A DNA stretch of 28,803 nucleotides, from assembly GCA_002431395.1 (NCBI GenBank), contig DJEU01000009.1, positions 35,232 through 64,034 of the forward strand, written 5' to 3'. Position numbers and translations under genes: made by a program. This document shows positions 7,605 through 15,298 of this stretch, piece by piece. The stretch's first letter is position 1. Every line of letters starts with the position of its first letter. The notes beneath the pieces are model-generated. The model ran no database searches and had not been told where the DNA came from. It saw only the letters and a program-made list of their open reading frames with translations. The stretch is from Lachnoclostridium sp. UBA5890. GTDB lineage: Bacteria; Bacillota; Clostridia; Lachnospirales; Lachnospiraceae.

Positions 7605-8747
7605 ATGACAACAAAAAAATGGTGTATCAGCTTTATCTGTATCATCCTTGCTGCTCTTCTGTTTATTATGGGCGTCAACTATTTTTATGACCCTTACGGA
7701 TATTTCCGAAGCCAGAGCGGTGATTGTTATGACTTAGATGAAAATGATTATCTGAGAGAACAAAAAGCAGAGCATATCAAGCATTTCTCCGACCAATACG
7801 ATGCGTACCTGATCGGAGGATCGAAAGCCGGTGCTCTCCGTACTGACAAGTTAAAAGAGCTGGACGGCTATAATTACTATAACTGCTGGGTTCTCTCCGG
7901 TAATTTTCAGGATTATGAAGCTTATACCAAATACATTGTAGAACACACAAAGGCAAAAAAAGTGCTTCTGCAGATATCTACTTCCGAGATCAAACAGTTT
8001 GACCGTGAATCCCGCGGTGCGATTTACGAAACTCCGGCTATGTTAAGTGGGTCTTCCAAAACCGAAGAAGTTTTTCAGTTTTTGTTTAAAAACCTCAAAG
8101 TCTCTTTTGAAGAGTTTTTTGATAAAAGTGAAAAATATCCATGCATGGCGACAGGCGAACGTAATTTGACAAAATATTATAATTACTTCAATGAAAATAA
8201 GGGAACCGATGAATATTACAATTTCCTTATGAAAAAGAAAGTAGACGAATTTTACAAATACCTTGAAAAAGGCACTCCTGACCGCTCTTCGGTAGTCAGT
8301 CAGTGCGTTGCTTCCATCAAACGGATGAAAAAGATGTGCGATAAAAAAGGCATCGAATTCCAGATTTTTTTCGGTTCTGTCTTTGCCGGTCAGATGATTG
8401 GTTACGAGGGCGACAGTTTTTACGAATTTCTTCGTGAAGTCGTTCAAGTCGGCGGAAATGTATGGTGCTTTAATACCTTTAATGACGTTGCTTTGAACAT
8501 TTATAACTACTACGACATTTCTCATTATTATTATGAAGTCGGCGACCTGATGATCGATACGATGGCAGGTAAAAACACTTCACATAACGGATTTGGCATC
8601 CTTCTCACACCGGACAATGTCGATTCCGAGATTGAACACAGACGGACAGCGCTTGCCCAATGGAAAGCTTATTATGAAGCTAACGGCACTCTCCCATTCC
8701 AAGGAATGGAGGATACCGGCAGTCTGATCCCTAAAATTTACGGATAA
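7605..8747 (+). CDS. Membrane-anchored SGNH-like protein, copy 2 (MBOAT partner)
   Basis: This 380-residue paralogue of the preceding gene has the same architecture: an N-terminal membrane anchor, DPYGYFR just outside the membrane, GGSKAG with Ser73, TSEIKQFDR, and YDISHYYYEVGDLMID with Asp304 and His307. The Ser plus D-x-x-H arrangement is what active SGNH acyl-esterases or acyltransferases show, so this copy may be the catalytically intact one. Extended shared blocks (DYLREQKAEHIK, NCW, GERNLTKYY, LTPDN) run to the C-terminus, so the duplication covers the whole gene. AAAGG lies about eleven bases before the ATG, with a 21-base gap after copy 1. It is the last gene before a strong terminator. 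A function in O-acylation of a surface polymer is inferred from the MBOAT neighbour, not from recognised family membership. Confidence 0.85.
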   Translation: MTTKKWCISFICIILAALLFIMGVNYFYDPYGYFRSQSGDCYDLDENDYLREQKAEHIKHFSDQYDAYLIGGSKAGALRTDKLKELDGYNYYNCWVLSGNFQDYEAYTKYIVEHTKAKKVLLQISTSEIKQFDRESRGAIYETPAMLSGSSKTEEVFQFLFKNLKVSFEEFFDKSEKYPCMATGERNLTKYYNYFNENKGTDEYYNFLMKKKVDEFYKYLEKGTPDRSSVVSQCVASIKRMKKMCDKKGIEFQIFFGSVFAGQMIGYEGDSFYEFLREVVQVGGNVWCFNTFNDVALNIYNYYDISHYYYEVGDLMIDTMAGKNTSHNGFGILLTPDNVDSEIEHRRTALAQWKAYYEANGTLPFQGMEDTGSLIPKIYG

Positions 8748-8751
8748 CAAA

Positions 8752-8803
8752 AATCCCATCCAAGGAATTACTGTGCTGACACAGATCTCCTTGGATGGGG
8801 TTT
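8752..8803. terminator. Strong bidirectional intrinsic terminator
   Basis: CCCATCCAAGGA (8755-8766) pairs perfectly with TCCTTGGATGGG (8788-8799), and an inner hairpin CTGTG-ctga-CACAG (8771-8784) closes the loop. The plus strand continues with GTTTTCTT and the minus strand with ATTTTTGTT. It therefore can end both the convergent SGNH/MBOAT operon and the lipoprotein/trk operon. Confidence 0.92.
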
Positions 8804-8825
8804 TCTTATATGGGTTGATCTTTCC

Positions 8826-9146
8826 CTATTTGGTAACATCATCGACGGCATCTTCTACACCATCAACCGTATCCTTGACGCCATCACCAACACCATCTAC
8901 GATATCATCTACCGCATTTCCTGCGTTATCGCCGTCATTAGTGGTTCCTGCAGAGGCAGATGGCTCTGATGTACCCTCTGCCTCTGCAGACGCTTCTGGA
9001 GTGTTTTTTGGCGTTTCTGTAGCATTGTCTGTGGAAGCTGCCGGTGCCGGAGAGGTTGTTGTACCGTTTTTATTTCCACCACATCCGGTCAGCATCGCAG
9101 CGGTCAGACAAAGAGTTACTGCAAACATACTAATTTTACGTTTCAT
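8826..9146 (-). CDS. Small lipoprotein with Asp/Val/Gly repeat tail
   Basis: This 106-residue protein has a lipoprotein signal peptide: MKRK, a hydrophobic core, then LTGC with Cys22 as the lipidated residue. The mature part is low-complexity, rich in Ala, Thr, Ser, Pro, Glu and Asn to about residue 77. The acidic tail that follows is built from repeats around DGV (VDDIVDGVGDGVKD, then TVDGVEDAVDDV) and could form an amphipathic helix. No family is recognised; similar small lipoproteins are common in Lachnospiraceae and are usually uncharacterised. AAAGGAG lies seven bases before the ATG. It follows the shikimate-kinase-like gene by 56 bases with no clear terminator or promoter between, so it is probably the last gene of the trk operon. 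A 13-base inverted repeat lies inside the coding sequence. Confidence 0.82.
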   Translation of the reverse strand: MKRKISMFAVTLCLTAAMLTGCGGNKNGTTTSPAPAASTDNATETPKNTPEASAEAEGTSEPSASAGTTNDGDNAGNAVDDIVDGVGDGVKDTVDGVEDAVDDVTK

Positions 9147-9202
9147 GAGATTACTCCTTTCCGTTTCAAGTCCCTCATTTCCCTCTTAGTATGTCTGTTT
9201 GC

Positions 9203-9706
9203 TTATTCTTTATTCGCAATTTCACAAATTTCGTATACAATCTCACGAATGGATTTTCCATCGCAGTCAATCGTATCTTCTGCATATTTCTCATACAGCG
9301 GAAGACGTTCTTCGTAAAGAGAACGAAGTGTCTGTCCTTCTTTCATGGACACGCCACGCTCTTCCAGATCTCCCAGACGGTTTTCCAGTTCTTCATACGA
9401 AATTTTGAGATATACAATTTTCCCCAGTTCTTTCATATTCTGCATTGCTTCTTTGCCATAAACAGCACTTCCACCGGTAGCAATCACACTATTTTTTGCA
9501 AAAATTTCAGAAAGAACGGCATTTTCCACCTCATTAAATCCATCCTGTCCATACTCTTCCAATATTTCATGCAAAAGCATTTTCTGCTTTTCCTGAATAA
9601 CAAGATCGGTATCCAAAAAAGAAAAACCGAGCCGTTTGGCAAGCACAACTCCGATCGTACTTTTTCCCGCTCCCGGCATTCCTATTAATATAATGTTTGA
9701 AATCAT
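9203..9706 (-). CDS. Shikimate kinase family protein with divergent substrate site
   Basis: This 167-residue P-loop kinase has the AroK fold: Walker A GMPGAGKST (9-17), the FLDTD strand with Asp34, TGGSAVY and the late ERLPLYEKYA motif with Arg134. Annotation pipelines would call it shikimate kinase. However, the shikimate-contacting Arg of the usual FR-x-x-E motif is Asn58 (GFNEVE), the third Gly of the GGG motif is Ser80, and the usual RPLL lid is replaced by RGVSM near Arg117. ATP binding looks intact, but the substrate may not be shikimate. The start at 9706 is preferred because GAGG lies nine bases upstream and it falls after the trkH stop; an in-frame ATG at 9733 lacks a binding site and would overlap trkH. 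No other aromatic-pathway gene is nearby. Confidence 0.85.
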   Translation of the reverse strand: MISNIILIGMPGAGKSTIGVVLAKRLGFSFLDTDLVIQEKQKMLLHEILEEYGQDGFNEVENAVLSEIFAKNSVIATGGSAVYGKEAMQNMKELGKIVYLKISYEELENRLGDLEERGVSMKEGQTLRSLYEERLPLYEKYAEDTIDCDGKSIREIVYEICEIANKE

Positions 9707-9720
9707 CTGTCTTTTCCTCA

Positions 9721-11160
9721 CTATTTCTTCCATGTACTTGCTGAAAACAATAAGAGCAACGGGAACAATTCCAAACGCCCGGCTATCATATCCACTATTA
9801 ATACAACTTTGGACAATGGCGAGAAAAAGGAAAAATTTGAAGCCGGTCCAGCCAAATGAAATCCCGGTCCAACATTGTTGATCGTCGTAGCAACGCTGGT
9901 AAAATTTGTCTCGAAATCATGCCCATTTATGCTCACTATTAACAGCGATACTGAAAAAAGCAAAATATAAGCTACGAGGTATACATTGACAGAACGTACC
10001 GTCTCATGCTCTACTTTTCTTCCATCCATGCTGATCTTATATATATTTCGTGGATGGATCATCACCTTTAATTCTTTAAAAAAAGTCTTTGCCCAAATGA
10101 TAAAGCGGGATACTTTCATACCACCGCCGGTACTTCCGGCGCAAGCCCCGATAAACATCAGACCGATCATGATCGTCTTGGAAAACTCCGGCCACTGATT
10201 AAAGTCCACCGTCGAATATCCGGTCGTCGTAATGATCGATGCCACTTGGAAAAAAGCGTGTTTTGCCGCATTTGGATACGATCCCATCTGTCCCTGGATA
10301 TTGAACATGATCAAAAGAGATGCCACGATAATAATACCGATATATACACGTACTTCGGACAATTTCAGTGCGTCTTTCCATGCCTTTTTCAAAATAAGCA
10401 GATAATAAAAGGAAAAGTTAATTCCAAAAGCAATCATAAAAATGGTCACGACAATCTGGGTATAATTGGAAAATCCACCCATACTGTCATTCATAATACC
10501 AAACCCACCGGTTCCGGCTGTACCAAATGTCGTCGTAATGGCTTGAAATACGTCCATATCACCAAACATAAGGAAAATAAACTCGAGCACCGACAATCCG
10601 ATATACAAACCATATAAGATCTTTGCTGTCGATTTCACATGGGGAACCAGCTTACTTACGGAAGGCCCCGGGCTTTCCGCTTTCATCAGATACATATTTC
10701 TGCCATCTGCCAACGATACAACTGCCATCATAAAAACCAGCACTCCCATACCACCAATCCAGTGAGTAAAAGTACGCCAAAAATTAATGCAGAACGGAAG
10801 GCTCTCTACTTCCTGAAAAATCGTCGCTCCGGTCGTCGTAAAACCGGATGCAGTTTCAAATACCGCATCAATATACGAAGGAACCACATTACATAGCACA
10901 AAAGGAAGCGCTCCAAATAAGCTAAGGAGTACCCAACTAAGTGCGGTAATTACAAATCCCTCTCTTGCATACATCGTTTTGTCTTTCGGCTTCCATCTTG
11001 TTATAACAAATCCAAGACAGAGGCAGACAAGCGCTACGATAGCGAACCAGACAGCCTCCACTTCCTGATATATCAATCCCACAAGGCATGGAAGCATCAG
11101 AAAAAATCCTTCAAATACAAGAAGCCATCCAAGTATGTAGACTACAATTCTCTTCTTCAC
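9721..11160 (-). CDS. trkH: Potassium uptake protein TrkH/KtrB, membrane subunit
   Basis: This 479-residue integral membrane protein is the ion-translocating subunit of a Trk/Ktr potassium uptake system. The four pore-loop repeats of the superfamily are visible: ASGFTTTGATIF, TFGTAGTGGFGIM, ITTTGYSTVDF and TTINNVGPGF. Each places the selectivity-filter Gly (or its degenerate counterpart) after a Thr- or Asn-rich turn. CAGSTGGGMKVSRF precedes the last membrane pair, as in TrkH. The length fits TrkH. The gene starts directly after trkA with a one-base gap, consistent with translational coupling and a fixed complex. The TrkA protein would form the cytosolic gating ring. Confidence 0.95.
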   Translation of the reverse strand: MKKRIVVYILGWLLVFEGFFLMLPCLVGLIYQEVEAVWFAIVALVCLCLGFVITRWKPKDKTMYAREGFVITALSWVLLSLFGALPFVLCNVVPSYIDAVFETASGFTTTGATIFQEVESLPFCINFWRTFTHWIGGMGVLVFMMAVVSLADGRNMYLMKAESPGPSVSKLVPHVKSTAKILYGLYIGLSVLEFIFLMFGDMDVFQAITTTFGTAGTGGFGIMNDSMGGFSNYTQIVVTIFMIAFGINFSFYYLLILKKAWKDALKLSEVRVYIGIIIVASLLIMFNIQGQMGSYPNAAKHAFFQVASIITTTGYSTVDFNQWPEFSKTIMIGLMFIGACAGSTGGGMKVSRFIIWAKTFFKELKVMIHPRNIYKISMDGRKVEHETVRSVNVYLVAYILLFSVSLLIVSINGHDFETNFTSVATTINNVGPGFHLAGPASNFSFFSPLSKVVLIVDMIAGRLELFPLLLLFSASTWKK

Positions 11161-11161
11161 C

Positions 11162-12535
11162 TTAATCCTCCTTCTCCCTGATGTGAATTACATCGCTGAT
11201 ATCTTTGATTCCGAGCATCGCCGTAACGACAACAACGGAATCGCCAACCTGCATCACATCTTTACCACGGGGAAGAATCATTTTGCGGTTTCGGATAATA
11301 CAGGCAACCAGCGTATTCTCATCAATCTGAAGTTCCTCCAGTGGAATCCCCAAAAGGCTGGAATTATTTTTTACAACAAATTCCAACGCCTCTGCCTTCT
11401 CATCCAGAATTCGATACATCGTCTCGACATTACAGCCGATGGAATTTTTCATCGCACGTACAAATCGAAGAATGTTCTGCGCCGTGATTTTTTTTGGATA
11501 AACCGTCGTATCCAGATCTAATTCACGGATGACCTGATCAAATTCCATACGATTGATCTTTGTTGCAATCTTTCCCTTTGTCTTTGTTCTCGCAAACAAC
11601 GACAGCATTACATTTTCTTCATCGTAGTTGGTAAGTGTCACAAATGCCTCCGCACTTTCCACACCTTCTTCGATCAAAAGCCTCTGATCCGTTCCTTTTC
11701 CCTGTATGATCTGCGCCTTGGGAAGCTTTTCTGCCAATTCTTCACAACGGTCCTTTTTCTGCTCAATCAATTTGATATCGATTCCCATCTGCATAAGCAT
11801 TTTCGCCAGATAAAACGCCGTCGTATCGCCGCCAATAATCATCGCATCCTTTACCTGATGTGTTTCAATCCCTATCTTTTTGAAAAAATTACTTGCTGTC
11901 TTCGGATCCGTTATCATCGACACAACGTCTTTTTGCTGCAGGGCAAAATCTCCTTTTGGAATATAAATTTCTCCATCACGCTCTACCGCACAGATCATGA
12001 CATCCACTTTCAATTTGGGACCGATTTCCAACATCGTCATTCCTGTCAAACTGGAGTTTTCCGGTATTTTAAATTTCAGCATCTCCACTCTGCCTTTGGC
12101 AAATGTGTTGATCTTGATAGCCGATGGAAAACGCAGTACACGGGCAATTTCTGCTGCGGTAGCATATTCTGGATTAATCGTCATCGCAAGCCCCAAAGCT
12201 TCTTTTATCATTCCAACTTCCTGACTGTATTCCGGATTACATACACGGGCGATTGTCTGACAATTTCCCGCATGTTTTGCGATCAGACAGCAAAGATAAT
12301 TTAATTCATCCGAATCTGTCACAGCGATAAGCAGATCTGCCCGCTCAATCCCTGCTTCTTTCTGTACCTGGTAACTGGCTCCATTTCCAACGACTCCCAT
12401 AACATCGTATTTATTGGAAATTTCTTCCACCACTGCATACCGCCGGTCAATGATCGTTACCTCATTGTCCTCCCGGTTCAGTTCGTCTGCCAGTGTTCGT
12501 CCAACCTGACCACACCCCACAATAATAATCTTCAT
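11162..12535 (-). CDS. trkA: Trk system potassium uptake regulatory subunit TrkA
   Basis: This 457-residue cytosolic protein gates TrkH by binding NAD(H) or adenine nucleotides. It has the duplicated architecture of TrkA: RCK-N (MKIIIVGCGQVGRTLADEL), RCK-C, a second RCK-N and a second RCK-C. The first Rossmann motif GCGQVG is canonical, followed by an acidic residue in VTIIDR. The second motif reads IIGGDTTAFYLA, so its glycine pattern is degraded and nucleotide binding there may be weaker. An in-frame ATG exists 19 codons upstream (12592), but the ATG at 12535 begins exactly at the conserved Rossmann strand and has AGAGGA six bases upstream. It heads an operon transcribed from a perfect-consensus promoter about 80 bases away. 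Confidence 0.93.
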   Translation of the reverse strand: MKIIIVGCGQVGRTLADELNREDNEVTIIDRRYAVVEEISNKYDVMGVVGNGASYQVQKEAGIERADLLIAVTDSDELNYLCCLIAKHAGNCQTIARVCNPEYSQEVGMIKEALGLAMTINPEYATAAEIARVLRFPSAIKINTFAKGRVEMLKFKIPENSSLTGMTMLEIGPKLKVDVMICAVERDGEIYIPKGDFALQQKDVVSMITDPKTASNFFKKIGIETHQVKDAMIIGGDTTAFYLAKMLMQMGIDIKLIEQKKDRCEELAEKLPKAQIIQGKGTDQRLLIEEGVESAEAFVTLTNYDEENVMLSLFARTKTKGKIATKINRMEFDQVIRELDLDTTVYPKKITAQNILRFVRAMKNSIGCNVETMYRILDEKAEALEFVVKNNSSLLGIPLEELQIDENTLVACIIRNRKMILPRGKDVMQVGDSVVVVTAMLGIKDISDVIHIREKED

Positions 12536-12617
12536 TTCTAGTCCTCTTTTCTGCTGATTACGTTCTGAACCGCTATGTATAATTTCAGCCATTCAGACCT
12601 CCCCACCGCATAATCAA

Positions 12618-12646
12618 ATTATATTCTCATACCATCAAAGTGTCAA
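12618..12646 (-). promoter_or_regulatory. Perfect-consensus sigmaA promoter of the trk operon
   Basis: On the minus strand TTGACA (12641-12646) and TATAAT (12618-12623) are separated by exactly 17 bases, with no mismatch to consensus. Transcription should start near 12611, giving a leader of about 75 bases before trkA. Such a strong core promoter suggests constitutive or repressor-controlled expression. Confidence 0.85.
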
Positions 12647-12680
12647 GTGAGAGTACGAATCTTAACTAACTTTTAAGTGG

Positions 12681-12741
12681 ATTTTTTGAAAAAGAAAAGA
12701 AAGCCGGCATTCCCTTGAAAACGGTTATACCGGCTCTCTTT
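12681..12741 (-). terminator. Intrinsic terminator of glgP
   Basis: AGCCGG (12702-12707) pairs with CCGGCT (12730-12735), and after one mismatch the stem continues with AAAGA against TCTTT. On the minus strand it is followed by the U-rich run TTTTCTTTTTC. It lies just after the glgP stop and before the trk promoter, which keeps the two transcription units apart. Confidence 0.8.
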
Positions 12742-12763
12742 CCAAACACATTTTGTTTTTCTA

Positions 12764-15229
12764 TTACAGGGAAACTTTCTCCAGTTTCCAGATTTCTTTT
12801 GCATATTCTTCGATCGTACGGTCGGAAGAGAATTTTCCACTTTTTGCCACATTCAAAAGTGCCATCTTCGCCCAAGCCTCACGGTCACGGTAAGCAGCAT
12901 CCACTTTCTTCTGAGCTTCTGCATAAGAGCGGAAGTCTTTCAAAATAAAGTACTGGTCTGCACGCTCATACCCATTGGAATCCAGCAGAGACGAATACAA
13001 TTCGCGGAACAATTCCGGATCGCCGTATGTGCCATCGATCAACTGATCTACCACTTTGCGAATATCGGCATCGCTGTTGTAAATCTGGCGTGGATCATAC
13101 TGATTATTGTGCTCAAAGTCAATGACTTCCTGAGAAGAAAGACCGAAGATAAACGCATTTTCTTCTCCTACTTCTTCTACGATCTCAACATTAGCGCCAT
13201 CCATCGTACCAAGCGTCGGTGCACCATTGAGCATGAATTTCATGTTTCCGGTTCCGGATGCTTCTTTACTTGCCGTAGAAATTTGCTCGGACACATCTGC
13301 TGCGGCAAAGATAATCTCTGCATTACTTACGCGGTAGTTTTCAATAAATACCACTTTGATCTTTCCACCAATGCTGGCATCGTTATTTACTACATCTGCC
13401 ACACTGTTGATCAATTTAATGATTGCTTTTGCACGGCGGTATCCGGCAGAAGCCTTTGCTCCAAAGATAAAGGTATGTTTCATCATATCCATCTCCGGAT
13501 GCTCTTTTAACTGATTATACAGATACATTACATGCAAAATGTTAAGAAGCTGACGTTTGTATTCATGAAGACGTTTTACCTGTACATCAAAGATGGAATT
13601 TGGATCCACTTCAATGCCATTGTGCTTCTTGATATAATCCGCCAGACGAACTTTATTCTGATATTTGATATCCATAAACTCTTTCAAAGCACGTTCGTCC
13701 TCTGCATAAGGGGCAAGTTTGCTAATTTCTGCCAGATTTGTAATCCAGCCTTTTCCAATTCGGCTTGATACATAATTTGCCAAGAGCGGATTGGCATGAA
13801 GAAGAAATCTTCTCTGTGTGATACCATTTGTTTTATTGTTAAATTTCTCCGGCATCATCTCATAAAAGTCTTTCAATTCCTGATTTTTCAAGATCTCTGT
13901 ATGCAGTCTTGCCACACCATTGACAGAGAATCCTGCTGCGATGGCAAGATGTGCCATCTTCACCTGACCATCATAAATGATTGCCATTTTCTTAACTTTA
14001 TCAAAATTACCAGGATATTTCTCTGCAATCTCGTTCTGGAAACGACGATTGATCTCTTCTGTAATCTGGTAAATTCTAGGAAGCAGACGGGAGAACAAAT
14101 CGATCGGCCATTTCTCCAATGCTTCTGACATGATCGTATGGTTTGTGTAAGCACAGCATTTTGTCGTGATTTCCCATGCCTCGTCCCATTCGAGGAAGTA
14201 TTCATCCAAAAGAATACGCATAAGTTCCGGCACCGTTACGGTCGGATGCGTATCATTTAACTGAAAGCATACTTTCTCCGGAAGACCATGAATATCATCA
14301 TGATTTGCCATATATTTTGCTACCGCACGCTGAACGCTGGCAGATACAAAGAAATACTGCTGTTTCAGACGAAGTTCTTTTCCTGCGGTATGATTATCGT
14401 TTGGATAAAGCACCTCACAGATCGTACGTGCAAGGTTCTGCTGCTCTACCGCCTTCTGATAATCTCCTTTATCAAAGGAATCCAGATTAAAGGTGTTGAT
14501 TGCTTCGGCATCCCAGATACAAAGTGTATTTACGATGCGGTTGCCATATCCAACTACCGGAATATCATATGGTACAGCCTTTACGGACTGGTAGTTTTCC
14601 TGTACATACTCATCTCTTCCATTTTCTGTTTTACGGACGGCTACATATCCTCCGAATTTTACTTCTACGGCATACTCCGGACGTTTCATCTCAAATGGGT
14701 TTCCATCTTTCAGCCAGTCATCCGGTGCTTCTACCTGGAAACCATTCTCGATTTTCTGCTTAAACATACCATATTTGTAACGGATTCCGCATCCATATGC
14801 CGGATATCCCAACGTTGACAGGGAATCTAAAAAGCATGCTGCCAAACGGCCAAGACCACCATTTCCAAGTGCTGCATCCGGCTCTTCATCCTCGATCACA
14901 TCGAGATCTACACCGAGTTCGTCTAACACTTCACGCACCACTTCATCCTGTTTCAGGTTGATGATCATATTACCAAGCGCACGGCCCATCAAAAATTCCA
15001 TGGAAAGGTAGTAAACTGTCTTTACATCCTTCTCTTCGTATTCTTTGTGTGTATCAAACCAGTCATCGACAACGATATCTTTTACCGCATAGGATACGGC
15101 CTGAAACAATTGCTGGTTTGTCGCCTGTTCTACCGGTTTACGAAACAACAGTTTCATGTAATTTTCGATGTCTTTTTTCAAATGAGCCTTTTTCTCAGCC
15201 TTTGTCAGATACTTTACTCTTTCTTCCAT
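12764..15229 (-). CDS. glgP: Glycogen/alpha-glucan phosphorylase (GT35)
   Basis: This 821-residue cytoplasmic enzyme releases glucose 1-phosphate from alpha-1,4-glucans such as glycogen or maltodextrin, using pyridoxal phosphate. The pyridoxal phosphate site EASGTGNMKFMLNG carries the lysine that holds the cofactor. Other family blocks are ALGNGGLGRLAACFLDSL, QLNDTHPT, GITQRRFL, KRLHEYKRQLLN and KASAGYRRAKAI. The length matches bacterial GlgP (about 815 residues). GGAGG lies seven bases before the ATG. It begins 69 bases after ileS; I see no convincing promoter or terminator in that gap, so it may be cotranscribed with ileS or have a weak promoter of its own. No other glycogen genes (glgA, glgB, glgC) are present in the window. 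Confidence 0.96.
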   Translation of the reverse strand: MEERVKYLTKAEKKAHLKKDIENYMKLLFRKPVEQATNQQLFQAVSYAVKDIVVDDWFDTHKEYEEKDVKTVYYLSMEFLMGRALGNMIINLKQDEVVREVLDELGVDLDVIEDEEPDAALGNGGLGRLAACFLDSLSTLGYPAYGCGIRYKYGMFKQKIENGFQVEAPDDWLKDGNPFEMKRPEYAVEVKFGGYVAVRKTENGRDEYVQENYQSVKAVPYDIPVVGYGNRIVNTLCIWDAEAINTFNLDSFDKGDYQKAVEQQNLARTICEVLYPNDNHTAGKELRLKQQYFFVSASVQRAVAKYMANHDDIHGLPEKVCFQLNDTHPTVTVPELMRILLDEYFLEWDEAWEITTKCCAYTNHTIMSEALEKWPIDLFSRLLPRIYQITEEINRRFQNEIAEKYPGNFDKVKKMAIIYDGQVKMAHLAIAAGFSVNGVARLHTEILKNQELKDFYEMMPEKFNNKTNGITQRRFLLHANPLLANYVSSRIGKGWITNLAEISKLAPYAEDERALKEFMDIKYQNKVRLADYIKKHNGIEVDPNSIFDVQVKRLHEYKRQLLNILHVMYLYNQLKEHPEMDMMKHTFIFGAKASAGYRRAKAIIKLINSVADVVNNDASIGGKIKVVFIENYRVSNAEIIFAAADVSEQISTASKEASGTGNMKFMLNGAPTLGTMDGANVEIVEEVGEENAFIFGLSSQEVIDFEHNNQYDPRQIYNSDADIRKVVDQLIDGTYGDPELFRELYSSLLDSNGYERADQYFILKDFRSYAEAQKKVDAAYRDREAWAKMALLNVAKSGKFSSDRTIEEYAKEIWKLEKVSL

Positions 15230-15298
15230 CTTTCATCCTCCATATTCATACTGTTACTCTGCAGTCACGGTTTCCTTCTTGTAAAATATTGGATATTT

